Assembly: GCA_964420835.1 (NCBI GenBank)
Contig: CAYQUO010000009.1
Span: forward strand, 43,193-107,192
DNA length: 64,000 nt
DNA from: CAYQUO01 sp964420835
GTDB taxonomy: Bacteria > Chloroflexota > Anaerolineae > Anaerolineales > Anaerolineaceae
Direction of reading: 5' to 3'
Below, one piece after another: positions 34,333 through 43,328 of the stretch (positions within the stretch are counted from its first letter, which is position 1; each line of letters opens with the position of its first letter). A program made the position numbers and the translations under genes. The notes under the pieces were generated by a model that had not been told where the DNA came from, did no database searches, and was given only the letters and a program-made list of their open reading frames with translations.

Positions 34333-35352
34333 TCAGGATGCGACCCCTTTCAACGTGAGTTGCCTGGCAAAGTGGCAGGCGCAATAATGGCCTGGTTTTA
34401 CTTCCTCCCATTCCGGCCGGGTGGTGGAACAGATCTCCTGCGCATATTTGCAGCGGGGATGGAATGAGCAGCCGGATGGGGGGTCGATCGGACTGGGGAT
34501 CTCACCGGTCAGTTCTATGGGCTTCATGACCTGATCCGGATCGGCGACCGGGATAGCCGACATGAGCGCTTCGGTGTAGGGGTGCTTGGGGTGGTAAAAA
34601 AGTTCTTCGGTTTCAGCCATTTCGAACAAGCGACCCAGGTACATCACCCCGACCCGATTACAAATGTGCTCAACCACGCTGAGGTCGTGTGCAATGAACA
34701 GATAGGTCAGGTTTAATTCATCCTGCAGGTCTTTTAACAAGTTGAGAATTTGGGCCTGGATCGAAACATCAAGGGCAGAAACCGGTTCATCACAGACGAT
34801 GAAATCCGGGCGGAGGACCAGGGCCCGGGCAATGCCAATGCGCTGGCGTTGACCGCCGCTGAAGGCGTGCGGGTAGCGGCGCAGGTGTTCAATGCTCAAC
34901 TGGCAGCGCAGGGCGGTTTCGCTTACCTTCCGGGTGACCTCTTCGCCCCGGGCGGAACGGGTTGCCACCAAGGGCTCGGCGATAATGTCGCGCACCGTCA
35001 TACGGGGATTTAGGGAAGAGTATGGGTCCTGGAAGATCATTTGGGCATGTTTGCGCATCTCCCATAATTCCTTTGGTTTCAGGCTGGTGATATCCACCCT
35101 GCCTTCGCCGGGAAGGTGGTAGCAAACCTGCCCCGAGGTGACTTCGTACGCACGCAGGATCAAACGGCCGGTGGTCGTTTTCCCGGAACCGCTTTCGCCC
35201 ACCAGCCCAAAAGTCTCCCCGCGATAAATGTAAAAACTCACATCATCCACCGCCTTGACTTCCTTTTTCGTGACGCCGAAGGCTCCGCGGCGGATGGGGA
35301 AGTACTTGCGCAGATGGTGAACTTCGATCAGTTTGGTTTTATTATCAACCAT
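34333..35352 (-). CDS. oppF: peptide-type ABC importer ATP-binding protein, OppF/DppF-like
   Basis: A 339-residue ABC ATPase with Walker A GESGSGKTT, signature FSGGQRQRIGIARAL and Walker B ADFIVCDEPVSALD-like region. The C-terminal oligopeptide-transporter domain is present with its cysteine-rich end (PSGCSFHPRCKYAQEIC). It is the last gene of the minus-strand operon and pairs with the OppD-like ATPase. Substrate class (peptide, opine or oligosaccharide) cannot be told from ATPases. Confidence 0.9.
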   Translation of the reverse strand: MVDNKTKLIEVHHLRKYFPIRRGAFGVTKKEVKAVDDVSFYIYRGETFGLVGESGSGKTTTGRLILRAYEVTSGQVCYHLPGEGRVDITSLKPKELWEMRKHAQMIFQDPYSSLNPRMTVRDIIAEPLVATRSARGEEVTRKVSETALRCQLSIEHLRRYPHAFSGGQRQRIGIARALVLRPDFIVCDEPVSALDVSIQAQILNLLKDLQDELNLTYLFIAHDLSVVEHICNRVGVMYLGRLFEMAETEELFYHPKHPYTEALMSAIPVADPDQVMKPIELTGEIPSPIDPPSGCSFHPRCKYAQEICSTTRPEWEEVKPGHYCACHFARQLTLKGVAS

Positions 35353-35384
35353 TCAAACTCTCCAGGGTATTGTTGTGGGTTGGC

Positions 35385-36410
35385 CTACTTGGGTGGATAG
35401 AGATGGCAGGCAACCGAGTGGTTGTTCCCAAGGTGGGTCATTACGGGCACCACCTTTTCACAGGTTCCCTTGATGATCCGGCTGCAGCGGGGGTGAAAAT
35501 GGCAGCCACTTGGACGTTCAAAGGGGCTGGGAACACTGCCCTCGATGGCCACCAGGCGTTTGCGGGTTTTCCCGGTTATGCGGGGAATTGCCTGCAGAAG
35601 GTCCACGGTGTAGGGATGTTTTGGGTCATGGAAGATGGCTTTTACGGGACCGCTTTCCACGATCCTGCCGAGGTACATGATGAAAATTTCATCGGCGATC
35701 TGGGCGATGACGCCCAGGTTATGGGTGATGAACATAATGCTGGAGCCGTAATCCTGGCGGAGGTCGCGCATCAGTTCCAGCATTTGGGCCTGGATGGTGA
35801 CATCGAGGGATGTGGTTGGCTCATCAGCGATGAGCATGGAAGGATTGCAGATGAGAGCCATGGCGATCATGGCACGCTGCCGCATGCCACCAGAGAACTC
35901 ATGGGGATACTGATTTACCCGGGTGGACGCATTGGGAATGCCGACCCGTTCCAGCATCTGGATGGCGAGTTCGCGGGCATCCTTTTTTGAAATTTTTTCA
36001 TGGACCATGGCGGCTTCGCTGATCTGATCGCCAAGCGTATGGTAGGAGGAAAACGAGGTCATCGGTTCCTGGAAGATCATGGAGATCTCCCCCCAACGGA
36101 TCTGCTGGAGGAGATCACTGTTGGCGTCGATCTTGGTCAAATCCAGTATGTGTTCCTGCCCATTCGGAGATCCGACTTTTGTCCGGAGGAGAATTTCCCC
36201 CTCGTCGATCCGGCCGGGGGCCGGAATGATGCGCAGGATGCTCCGGGCGGTGATGCTTTTGCCGCAGCCGCTTTCGCCCACCACGCCGATCACCCTGCCC
36301 TTTTTGATGCTCATATCAATGCCATCCAGGGCTTGAACAGTGCCCTCGTCAAGCGGGAAGGTTACTTTTAAACCGCTGATGCGGATCAGTTCATCCGATT
36401 CCAGTTGCAT
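35385..36410 (-). CDS. oppD: peptide-type ABC importer ATP-binding protein, OppD/DppD-like
   Basis: A 341-residue ABC ATPase: Walker A GESGCGKSI, signature FSGGMRQRAMIAMALIC, Walker B MLIADEPTTSLDVTIQ, and the oligopeptide C-terminal domain with CHFHPRCSRI...C. It lies between the OppC- and OppF-like genes with gaps of 11 and 32 bp. Confidence 0.9.
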   Translation of the reverse strand: MQLESDELIRISGLKVTFPLDEGTVQALDGIDMSIKKGRVIGVVGESGCGKSITARSILRIIPAPGRIDEGEILLRTKVGSPNGQEHILDLTKIDANSDLLQQIRWGEISMIFQEPMTSFSSYHTLGDQISEAAMVHEKISKKDARELAIQMLERVGIPNASTRVNQYPHEFSGGMRQRAMIAMALICNPSMLIADEPTTSLDVTIQAQMLELMRDLRQDYGSSIMFITHNLGVIAQIADEIFIMYLGRIVESGPVKAIFHDPKHPYTVDLLQAIPRITGKTRKRLVAIEGSVPSPFERPSGCHFHPRCSRIIKGTCEKVVPVMTHLGNNHSVACHLYPPK

Positions 36411-36421
36411 GGGTTACCTCA

Positions 36422-37579
36422 TTATTGTGAATAGGGGTCGGCGGCATCGCGCATCCCATCACCGACCAGGCTAAAGGCAAGGACGCTGACCACGACAAAA
36501 ATGGCCGGATAGAAAAGCCACGGTTGCTGCATGATGGCTTGAACGTTCTGTGACGCCTGCAGAAGCACCCCCCAACTGACGACCGGTTCGCGCAGCCCCA
36601 GGCCAATAAAACTGAGGGTGGTTTCGCCGAGGATCATGGCCGGGAAGGATACTGTGAGGTCGACGATGATGTAAGACAAGAAGGCGGGCAGCATGTGCCG
36701 CCAGATGATGCGCGCATTGCTGCTGCCGGAAATTTTGGCGGCGAAAACGAAATCCTCCTCGCGCATGGAGATCAGTTTGCCCCGCACCCGCCGGGCCAGG
36801 GTGGTCCAGGTCAGGAAACCCAGGATGACGGTGACGGCGAAATAAACCCGCAGCGGAGACCACTCTTTTGGCAGAATGGCCGCCAGTGACATCCATAACG
36901 GGAGGGTGGGGATGGAGCGGATGAACTCGATTAACCGTTGGAGGATATTGTCAAAAATCCCACCAAAATACCCCGAGATGCCACCCAAAGAAAGGCCGAC
37001 TATGAATGAGATGAAGACACCCAGCAGACCGATGGAGAGCGAGGTGCGGGTGCCGTACATGATGCGGGAGAAAACATCCCTGCCCAGGTTGTCCGTGCCG
37101 AAAAGGTGAACAAACCCTTCGGTGCCGGTGGTGAAGAGGTGGAGATCGGTCTTAAACAATCCCCACAATTTGTATGGTTCCCCCCTGGAGAAAAACTTGA
37201 TTTTGTATGATACGTCCGTATCCTCAGTGGGGATGAGCTGCATGGTTTCAATATCGAATTTGGTTTCAATTCTATAAACAAACGGGCCGACAAAATCACC
37301 CTCCAGGTTGGTGTACCTGATTTTTTGCGGGCGCCCGAAAAGATAACTGGAATCGCGCGATTGAGAACCATAGGGTGCCACGAATTCACAGAAGATCATA
37401 ATGAACAAAAAGATGCCCAATACAAGAGAACCGATGATGGCAGCACGATGCCGGCGGAACTTCCACCACATCAGTTGCAATTGGGTGGCGGTGTAAAAGG
37501 CCTCCTTTTTCTGATCCTTGTTGTTCAATTGAATGGCTGGTTTTCTGTTGTTCTCCAGGGGAGTGTTTTTGTCGGTCAT
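36422..37579 (-). CDS. oppC: peptide-type ABC importer permease, OppC/DppC-like
   Basis: A 385-residue permease. After the first helix (about 50-70) there is a long external insert of about 95 residues, roughly 75-170, before FGTDNLGRDVFSRIMYGTR; shorter OppC proteins lack it. Core signatures: GISGYFGGIFDNILQRLIEFIRSIPTLPLW and the EAA-type loop ARIIWRHMLPAF. Its ATG overlaps the OppB-like stop. The insert may contact the binding protein. Confidence 0.88.
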   Translation of the reverse strand: MTDKNTPLENNRKPAIQLNNKDQKKEAFYTATQLQLMWWKFRRHRAAIIGSLVLGIFLFIMIFCEFVAPYGSQSRDSSYLFGRPQKIRYTNLEGDFVGPFVYRIETKFDIETMQLIPTEDTDVSYKIKFFSRGEPYKLWGLFKTDLHLFTTGTEGFVHLFGTDNLGRDVFSRIMYGTRTSLSIGLLGVFISFIVGLSLGGISGYFGGIFDNILQRLIEFIRSIPTLPLWMSLAAILPKEWSPLRVYFAVTVILGFLTWTTLARRVRGKLISMREEDFVFAAKISGSSNARIIWRHMLPAFLSYIIVDLTVSFPAMILGETTLSFIGLGLREPVVSWGVLLQASQNVQAIMQQPWLFYPAIFVVVSVLAFSLVGDGMRDAADPYSQ

Positions 37580-38574
37580 CGGGCACCTCCCCCAAAGCGG
37601 ATGCGGGGATCCAAGGCGGCCAGGAGCAGGTCGGAGATGAAGGTGCCGATGATAGTCAGGGAGGAGTAGATGAGGAGGACCGTTCCGGAGAGATAGATAT
37701 CCTGGTTTTGCAGGGATTGAAGGAATACGGGGCCAATATCCGGGAGGGACAACACGGTGGCGGTGATGGGAGAGCCGGAAACGATGGTGGCCAGTTCCCA
37801 GCCGATGGTGCTGATGACGGGGTTCAGGGCGGCCCGCACCGGGTATTTCCAGATCAGGCGGGTTTCAGGCACGCCCTTGGCCCGTGCCACGGTGACGTAG
37901 AGCTGGTTCTTTTCGTCCAGCATGGTGGCGCGCATGGTACGGATGGTTGTGGCCGCCCCGGAAGCGCCCAGCACTACGATGGCCGGCCACATGTGCTTGA
38001 ACAGGTCCACCACTTTCCCGTACGACCAGGGAGCGTTACGGTATTCAAGCGAGTACATCCCGCCCACACTGGTGTTGAAATACATCACGGAAATATATAA
38101 AAGGATGAGAGCGAACAGAAAGGCCGGGGTTGCCATGCCCAGGTAGCCCAAAACCGTAAAGAAATAATCCCCGACTGAATATTGGCGCATCGCAGAATAG
38201 ATGCCCAACGGAATGGCGATGATGTAGGACAGGCCGATGGTCACCACCGACAGGACAACGGTAAACACGATCCGATCTCCCAGCACCTCGGTCACCGGCA
38301 GGCGGAAGGTAAGGGACCAGCCGAAGTCGCCGCGGGTGATGATTCCGGTTATCCAGTTGAAGTAACGTTCAGGCCAAGGGCGGTCAAGGCCGAGCATATG
38401 ACGGTAAAGTTCGACCTGGTCGGAGGTGACCAGGGCGCCGGATTGCCGCAGGTCGTACACATATCGCTCGGCGAAGTCACCCGGGGGTAGTTCGAGGATG
38501 ACGAACACGATCAGCGACAGGGCGGCCAACATCAGGATCATGACCAGCAGGCGGTTTAGTACAAATCTTGCCAT
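37576..38574 (-). CDS. oppB: peptide-type ABC importer permease, OppB/DppB-like
   Basis: A 332-residue permease with about six helices beginning MARFVLNRLLVMILMLAALS. Signatures: DRPWPERYFNWITGIITRGDFGWSL and the EAA-type loop AKGVPETRLIWKYPVRAALNPVI. ATG 38574 has GGGAG upstream; an in-frame ATG at 38598 lies in the intergenic hairpin and is less likely. Confidence 0.9.
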   Translation of the reverse strand: MARFVLNRLLVMILMLAALSLIVFVILELPPGDFAERYVYDLRQSGALVTSDQVELYRHMLGLDRPWPERYFNWITGIITRGDFGWSLTFRLPVTEVLGDRIVFTVVLSVVTIGLSYIIAIPLGIYSAMRQYSVGDYFFTVLGYLGMATPAFLFALILLYISVMYFNTSVGGMYSLEYRNAPWSYGKVVDLFKHMWPAIVVLGASGAATTIRTMRATMLDEKNQLYVTVARAKGVPETRLIWKYPVRAALNPVISTIGWELATIVSGSPITATVLSLPDIGPVFLQSLQNQDIYLSGTVLLIYSSLTIIGTFISDLLLAALDPRIRFGGGAR

Positions 38575-38596
38575 GTTCTCCCTTTCAATAACAAAC

Positions 38597-38630
38597 ATTT
38601 GTCAGGGGGGGGTCAGCCCCCCTGACAAAT
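38597..38630 (-). terminator. strong stem-loop between solute-binding and permease genes
   Basis: ATTTGTCAGGGGGG pairs with CCCCCCTGACAAAT around a short loop, a perfect stem of about 14 bp. There is no T-run. Its place just after the solute-binding gene fits a partial terminator or mRNA-stabilising hairpin, giving more binding protein than permease. The second Opp operon has an equivalent at 58965-58991. Confidence 0.7.
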
Positions 38631-38650
38631 GATGAAAACTTACCTGCACT

Positions 38651-40756
38651 CTATTGTTTGATGTACCACTGGTCCGGCCGGGCCGGATATTCCCGGTAGA
38701 ACTCAAAAGCGGAATACTCCAGCGGGTGGAAGTTGCCGACCCGGTTGCGGATGATGAACACGGAAGGAGCCGGGCCCATGATGCCGATTTCATACATGTT
38801 GCGGCTGTGAATGTCGCCGATCTCCTGTCCGACCTTGATGTACTCCTCGGTGCCGGGTTTCAATGACTTGAACTGTTCGGTCAGTTCATAGAGCCGTTTG
38901 ATGTCTTCCGGAGGTTCCTCCCCACGGGCGCCCTTGGACTTCCACCATTCCAGGTAGGAGAGGCCGCATTGCGGTTCAAGGACGGGATCTCCGAATGGCG
39001 GATAGAAGCGGTACTGGTTGGCCAGGAAGGCGGATTCGATGGTGCCGCCGCTGGTGAAGGAGGCCAGGTCAATGTCATTGTTGGCTGCCAGGGAGCGATA
39101 GGCTTCGGTGGAGATCTCCTTGAGTTCCATCTTTACGCCCACGGCTTCCCAGTAACTCTTGAGCAGGTTCATAACCGTGGCTGGTGTGCCCTGGATGGCA
39201 TAGTTGGCGAAGATCACCAGGCGTTTGCCGCTTGGCAACAAACGCCAGCCTTCTGAATCCTTCTTGTCCAGGCCGAGTTCATCCAGCATCTGGTTGGCCT
39301 TGTCGGGGTCATACTCGGTGGCATAGGTGTACCATTCCGGCTTGGCGAAACTGGCGGATGGATGGATGGGAACGCTGGTGCTGATCAATTCACATTGACC
39401 ATAGCAGTTCACCTTGCTGAACTCGGCGCGGTCGAGGGCGATGGACATGGCATAACTGAAGTCGGGATTGGAGAACAGTTTGCGCAGTTCCGGGTCCTTG
39501 TGGGTGCAGTTGAAGGCGACGTTATACCCATCGCTGGCTGACTTGGGGATGTAAACCTTGTAATCGCCTTTTGCTTCGTTCTCTTTGAAGACCGGAAGCG
39601 ATTGAAAGGAAAGGGTTTGCGCCTTCTGGTCCACTTCCCCATTAATCACCTTCAGTTCGAGCACTTGCTTGTCCTGGGAGTAGGATTCACGACTGCGGTC
39701 AACATAAGGCAACTGCTGCCCGGATGTATCCACAACGTGGTAATACGGGTTGGCAACTGCCAGTTGATAGTCGGGGGTCTCGTCCAACACGAGCCACGCT
39801 TCCAAGCGCGGCACTTCCTTCCAGCGGTGGACGCTGTCCTGCCATTCACCGTGCCAGGTGAAGAAATATTCCACCCAGGAGGGGAAACCAGCAGCTTTGG
39901 CTTCTTCGTTGATATTGGGATTGTACTTGATGTGCTTGGATTCCAGGACGTGCCTTGGAGCGGCGGTGACGATGTGCGAGCGAGCCATCCAGGACATCAT
40001 CCCGGGGGCCGGGGCGGCGGTGATGAATTTCACGGTTGTATCATCGATCTTCTCAACCTTCATCGGCTCTCCGCCAAACGTCCAATAGGATGGATTTTCC
40101 GGTGTGAGCTCCTTGTTCATGACGATATCATCCCACCAGAAGAGCACGTCATCGGCGGTGAAGGGATGTCCATCAGACCATTTATGCCCCTTGCGCAGAT
40201 AGAAGGTGAACTCGGTCATGTCATCGTTCATTTCGTAGTCTTTGGCCACATTGGGGATGGGGGTTTGGAGGTCATCCCCGTATCGAATAAACGTGGCATG
40301 GCGCCAGCTGAGGTATTCGGAGTTGCCGCTTTCGGGGCCGAGGGACAGGCCTTGCAGTTCGCCGCCGTATTTGCCGATCTCATCATAGGGGATGGTGACG
40401 AGGGGCTCCTCTGGCAGACGCAAATTTACATCGGTCGGAACATCCGGGAATATGGCCGTGTACAACGGGTCAATTTCCGTTCGACCGGAGAACACCATTT
40501 TGCCGCCGGTGAGGTCTTCAAATTCCTTAACCTCATACTGGTTCGGGTACTTGCCGGGAGAAACCCCCTGCATGTTGGCCATTGTTACCGCCGGCGGTTT
40601 GCCGCCCTCGGCTGGAGCAGCGGGTTCGGCTGGAGCAGCGGGTTCGGCTGGGGCGGGAATCTCCGGCAGGGGGGTGGGCGCCGGGGCACAGGATGCCACC
40701 ATCGCTATAATGACGAAGATGGAGGCAAAAAGGAATAATACTTTTGCAGATTTCAT
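38651..40756 (-). CDS. extracellular solute-binding lipoprotein of peptide-type ABC importer (family 5)
   Basis: A 701-residue lipoprotein: signal peptide, lipobox VASCAP (Cys23), a linker of repeated PAEPA units, then a family-5 solute-binding domain (WSDGHPFTADDVLFWWDDIV, NPDFSYAMSIALDRAEFSKV, SEGWRLLPSGKRL). At about 700 residues it is longer than typical OppA (about 540); such long forms have been linked to oligosaccharides or unusual oligopeptides in other bacteria. First gene of the importer operon, with a predicted GntR operator after its promoter. Confidence 0.9.
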   Translation of the reverse strand: MKSAKVLFLFASIFVIIAMVASCAPAPTPLPEIPAPAEPAAPAEPAAPAEGGKPPAVTMANMQGVSPGKYPNQYEVKEFEDLTGGKMVFSGRTEIDPLYTAIFPDVPTDVNLRLPEEPLVTIPYDEIGKYGGELQGLSLGPESGNSEYLSWRHATFIRYGDDLQTPIPNVAKDYEMNDDMTEFTFYLRKGHKWSDGHPFTADDVLFWWDDIVMNKELTPENPSYWTFGGEPMKVEKIDDTTVKFITAAPAPGMMSWMARSHIVTAAPRHVLESKHIKYNPNINEEAKAAGFPSWVEYFFTWHGEWQDSVHRWKEVPRLEAWLVLDETPDYQLAVANPYYHVVDTSGQQLPYVDRSRESYSQDKQVLELKVINGEVDQKAQTLSFQSLPVFKENEAKGDYKVYIPKSASDGYNVAFNCTHKDPELRKLFSNPDFSYAMSIALDRAEFSKVNCYGQCELISTSVPIHPSASFAKPEWYTYATEYDPDKANQMLDELGLDKKDSEGWRLLPSGKRLVIFANYAIQGTPATVMNLLKSYWEAVGVKMELKEISTEAYRSLAANNDIDLASFTSGGTIESAFLANQYRFYPPFGDPVLEPQCGLSYLEWWKSKGARGEEPPEDIKRLYELTEQFKSLKPGTEEYIKVGQEIGDIHSRNMYEIGIMGPAPSVFIIRNRVGNFHPLEYSAFEFYREYPARPDQWYIKQ
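40610..40645. repeat. two 18-bp tandem repeats in the solute-binding gene linker
   Basis: The unit GGCTGGAGCAGCGGGTTC occurs twice in tandem, encoding the PAEPAA repeat of the linker behind the lipobox. It is prone to length change by slippage. Confidence 0.85.
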
Positions 40757-40984
40757 TTCTCACTCCTTCTTGGGTTGGATTTGATCTGGAACTTCCTGCT
40801 TGCTCGTGAAGACACAATTTTGATAATCTTTACCTTGGCAACCTCCTTTCTGGCCACATCACCAATGTGGAATGTGGTGAACATATCTGTAACGAGGCAA
40901 TAGTTAAGAGGTTCGTCCGGTCGAGCAGGACTGAAGCTGGCGGTTAATTTTCGCCACAATCTGCAAGTATTCAGTTTTTAATTA

Positions 40985-40998
40985 GTGGTATTAACCAC
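40985..40998. promoter_or_regulatory. predicted GntR operator, importer promoter
   Basis: GTGGTATTAACCAC: GTGGT and ACCAC form an inverted repeat around a 4-base core. It lies about 6-20 bases downstream of the predicted start of the solute-binding gene transcript. The TGGT-N4-ACCA form resembles the operators known for the DasR/NagR (YvoA) branch of GntR regulators. Two further copies occur at 41118 and 46091. Confidence 0.72.
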
Positions 40999-41010
40999 AA
41001 GAGTATTACC

Positions 41011-41039
41011 ATAATAGTGGAATACGCTTCACTTGTCAA
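41011..41039 (-). promoter_or_regulatory. promoter of the minus-strand Opp operon
   Basis: On the minus strand, TTGACA (41039-41034) and TATTAT (41016-41011) with a 17-bp spacer. Transcription would start near 41004, giving a leader of about 250 bases before the solute-binding ATG; the operator is in the start of that leader. Confidence 0.8.
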
Positions 41040-41076
41040 TAGGCATCGCTTGAAGGTAATGAACGATTCCACCGCC

Positions 41077-41105
41077 TTGACAATTGTAACCGATTCTCCT
41101 ATACT
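41077..41105 (+). promoter_or_regulatory. promoter of the HAD-like gene and gntR
   Basis: TTGACA (41077-41082) and TATACT (41100-41105) with a 17-bp spacer, a near-consensus promoter divergent from that of the Opp operon. Start near 41112. Confidence 0.8.
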
Positions 41106-41117
41106 GGAATAGGTTAT

Positions 41118-41131
41118 GTTGTTAATACCAC
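41118..41131. promoter_or_regulatory. predicted GntR operator, HAD/gntR promoter
   Basis: GTTGTTAATACCAC, which matches the reverse complement of the operator at 40985 at 13 of 14 positions. It covers about +7 to +20 of the predicted transcript. It would allow the regulator to control its own gene. Confidence 0.68.
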
Positions 41132-41173
41132 TTGTTAATTGATGAAATGCCGCAAATCACCATACATTAAGGG

Positions 41174-42391
41174 TTGGACCATAAATTGAAGCCAGTGATC
41201 GTAGTTTTTGACGTTGATGGGGTCCTTGTCAACCCAATCGGGTACCGGCTGGGTTTTCAGAAAACAATCTGTCATTACCTGGAGCAGATGGCATTGGAAT
41301 GCAACTTCCCGGCAGAGGAGATATCCGAGATGTTTGAGGCCCACTCTGCCAATAGTGAGTGGGATATGGTGCCGATCGGCCTGGTGATCATCCTGGAAAC
41401 GGCGCTAAGCCAGATCGGGTGTAAACAGGTTCCTTCCACACTGGAGGAAACGCTCCATTTAATCCGGGAAAACAACAAACAGAAGATCGAGGCTGATTTT
41501 GCTGCCATTTTGGACCGCATCGGCCCGACCTTTAAGGGTGCCGTGGTGCCATCACAGGGATTGCTGAAAGCGCTTGAAGGGCCTTCCAGCAACCTCCTGC
41601 CGACGCTGGCCGGGACGAAACTGATCCGCAGCCTGCTGGGGAACACACGCGATTTTGACCGCTGTTTGCCGAACCGGACGTTTGAGAACTTTGTCCACGG
41701 CGCTGACTTTGAGAAGTATTTTGGGCCAGCCGTCATTCAGGGGCTTGGCCCATCCCTGCTGGAGCAGGATATTCCCCTGTTATCTCCGGAGGCTTGTGAG
41801 AAATTACGGAACCTGCACCGACATAAAGGGTTCCGCTTTTCGGCAGTGACATACAGGCCGTCCCTGGCTCCCCTCGGCGTGAACACCAAAGCAAGGGGGT
41901 ACCCTCCCGAGGCAGAGATGGCCCTGGCCAGCGTTGGCGTGGACTTTATGACCGTAATGGGTTTTGGGCGGGTACGTTACCTGGCCCACCGGATGCAGGT
42001 GCCGGCGGAAGGCCTGACCAAGCCATCGCCGATACAGGCACTTGCGGGAATCGCGGCCTCGTGGAACCAGGATGAATGGCCGGCAATGGTTTGGGCATAT
42101 CATACAGCCAATGGCAAGGGTCTGAGCGGAGAGGCTGGCCCCCGGACGAACGAACGACTGCTTCCAAATGCATTCCAGCTGCACGTGTTCGAGGATACCA
42201 TTGGCGGGATCCTGGCGGTTCAATCGGTGGCCAGAATCCTGACCAGCCTGGGTTACGAGGTGGAGTTGTACATTTGGGGTATTGCCCAAAACCAGGCAAA
42301 GACCTCTGCATTGCGAAAAGCCGGGGCACAGGTCTTCCCTGATGTTAACAAAGCGGTTGACCATTTCGTCAAATTATATGAAAATAATTGA
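41174..42391 (+). CDS. HAD-like protein of unrecognised family
   Basis: About 405 residues. It begins with a HAD motif I, VIVVFDVDGVLVNPIGYRLGF, and near the C-terminus has a possible motif IV, HVFEDTIGGILAVQSV, with a Lys (TKPSP) between; 300 residues separate motifs I and IV, far more than in a plain HAD phosphatase, implying a large inserted cap domain. I do not recognise the family. The start is a TTG (41174, or 41186 which gives MKPVIVV); no good ribosome site. It is the first gene of the GntR-controlled plus-strand unit and could dephosphorylate a product of the pathway. Confidence 0.65.
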   Translation: MDHKLKPVIVVFDVDGVLVNPIGYRLGFQKTICHYLEQMALECNFPAEEISEMFEAHSANSEWDMVPIGLVIILETALSQIGCKQVPSTLEETLHLIRENNKQKIEADFAAILDRIGPTFKGAVVPSQGLLKALEGPSSNLLPTLAGTKLIRSLLGNTRDFDRCLPNRTFENFVHGADFEKYFGPAVIQGLGPSLLEQDIPLLSPEACEKLRNLHRHKGFRFSAVTYRPSLAPLGVNTKARGYPPEAEMALASVGVDFMTVMGFGRVRYLAHRMQVPAEGLTKPSPIQALAGIAASWNQDEWPAMVWAYHTANGKGLSGEAGPRTNERLLPNAFQLHVFEDTIGGILAVQSVARILTSLGYEVELYIWGIAQNQAKTSALRKAGAQVFPDVNKAVDHFVKLYENN

Positions 42392-42473
42392 TAATGTTGC
42401 TGTATGTGCTGTGCCGGGGTTTTGGACTGGAATACCATAATCCGTTTACAAGGCTTGTTTGACCGGAGATGAC

Positions 42474-43253
42474 ATGTCAAATGTCAGGTTGCCCATTCAT
42501 GAACAATTGCGTAAATACATTATTGATAAGATTTCTTCCGGTGAATGGCCGGCAGGTTTTCAACTTCCCTCAGAACGTGAGATCAGCAGTAATTTTCAGG
42601 TAAGCCGGGTGACCGTGCGCCAGGCGATGAACAACCTGGCAAATGAGGGGTTGATCCGCAGAGTGCAGGGGCAGGGAACCTTTGTATCGGAGCCGAGAAT
42701 TGAAGTATTGGAGGGGGAACTGATCAGCATCACAACGCAAATGGAAAAACAGGGGGTCGAACCGGAAACCGTCGTAATAAAACTCCAAAAGGACACCCTG
42801 GACCTGGCTGAATCCCAGGAAATGGGATACCCGATCGGCGAATCGGTTTACGTGATCCAACGCATCCGCAAAGCAAATGGTGTGAACATCGTGCTCGAGA
42901 ACACCAAAATGCCGTGCCGAAAGGTACCTGACATTGATCAATATGACCTGGAGAAAAACTCCGTTTTTTCACTGATGGCGGATGTGTACCAGTTCGAGGA
43001 ATTGCTTGTTCACCAGCGGATTGAAGCAGATACAGCCACCAAAGAGGAAGCAGAACTTCTCGAGGTGGAACCCGGGTCGCCGATTATCTGTGTGAAAAGG
43101 GTGGTGCGGGATCCGTCCAATGAGGTGGTCGAGTACGCCCTGGATATTTATCCGGCGAGCCGGATACGGTTCGTCTACAACGGTGCGATCAACCTGAAGG
43201 TGAGCCAGCAGAGGTTTCGCGAACCCTCCATGCCATCCGTTGAGACCCGATAG
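42474..43253 (+). CDS. GntR-family transcriptional regulator (HutC/UTRA subfamily)
   Basis: A 259-residue regulator. The N-terminal winged helix is complete: PIHEQLRKYIIDKISSGEWPAGFQLPSEREISSNFQVSRVTVRQAMNNLANEGLIRRVQGQGTFV. The C-terminal UTRA-type ligand domain (about 90-245) has EDFFVLQ-like IGESVYVIQRIRKANG and VVEYALDIYPASRIRFVY. UTRA domains bind small effectors such as sugar phosphates, amino acids or nucleotides. ATG 42474 has GGAG upstream. It probably binds the three GTGGTATTAACCAC-like sites nearby, one of them controlling itself. Confidence 0.93.
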   Translation: MSNVRLPIHEQLRKYIIDKISSGEWPAGFQLPSEREISSNFQVSRVTVRQAMNNLANEGLIRRVQGQGTFVSEPRIEVLEGELISITTQMEKQGVEPETVVIKLQKDTLDLAESQEMGYPIGESVYVIQRIRKANGVNIVLENTKMPCRKVPDIDQYDLEKNSVFSLMADVYQFEELLVHQRIEADTATKEEAELLEVEPGSPIICVKRVVRDPSNEVVEYALDIYPASRIRFVYNGAINLKVSQQRFREPSMPSVETR

Positions 43254-43268
43254 AGGAAAAAACAGGCG

Positions 43269-43304
43269 AAAAAAACCGGTTGACTGATTCCAGCCAACCG
43301 GTTT
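43269..43304 (-). terminator. terminator between convergent gntR and aminotransferase genes
   Basis: AAACCGGTTG (43273-43282) pairs with CAACCGGTTT (43295-43304). On the minus strand the stem is followed by seven T, giving a rho-independent terminator for the aminotransferase operon. On the plus strand the T-run is short. Confidence 0.85.
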
Positions 43305-43328
43305 GATGAAATCCGCCGGGCGAAAAAT

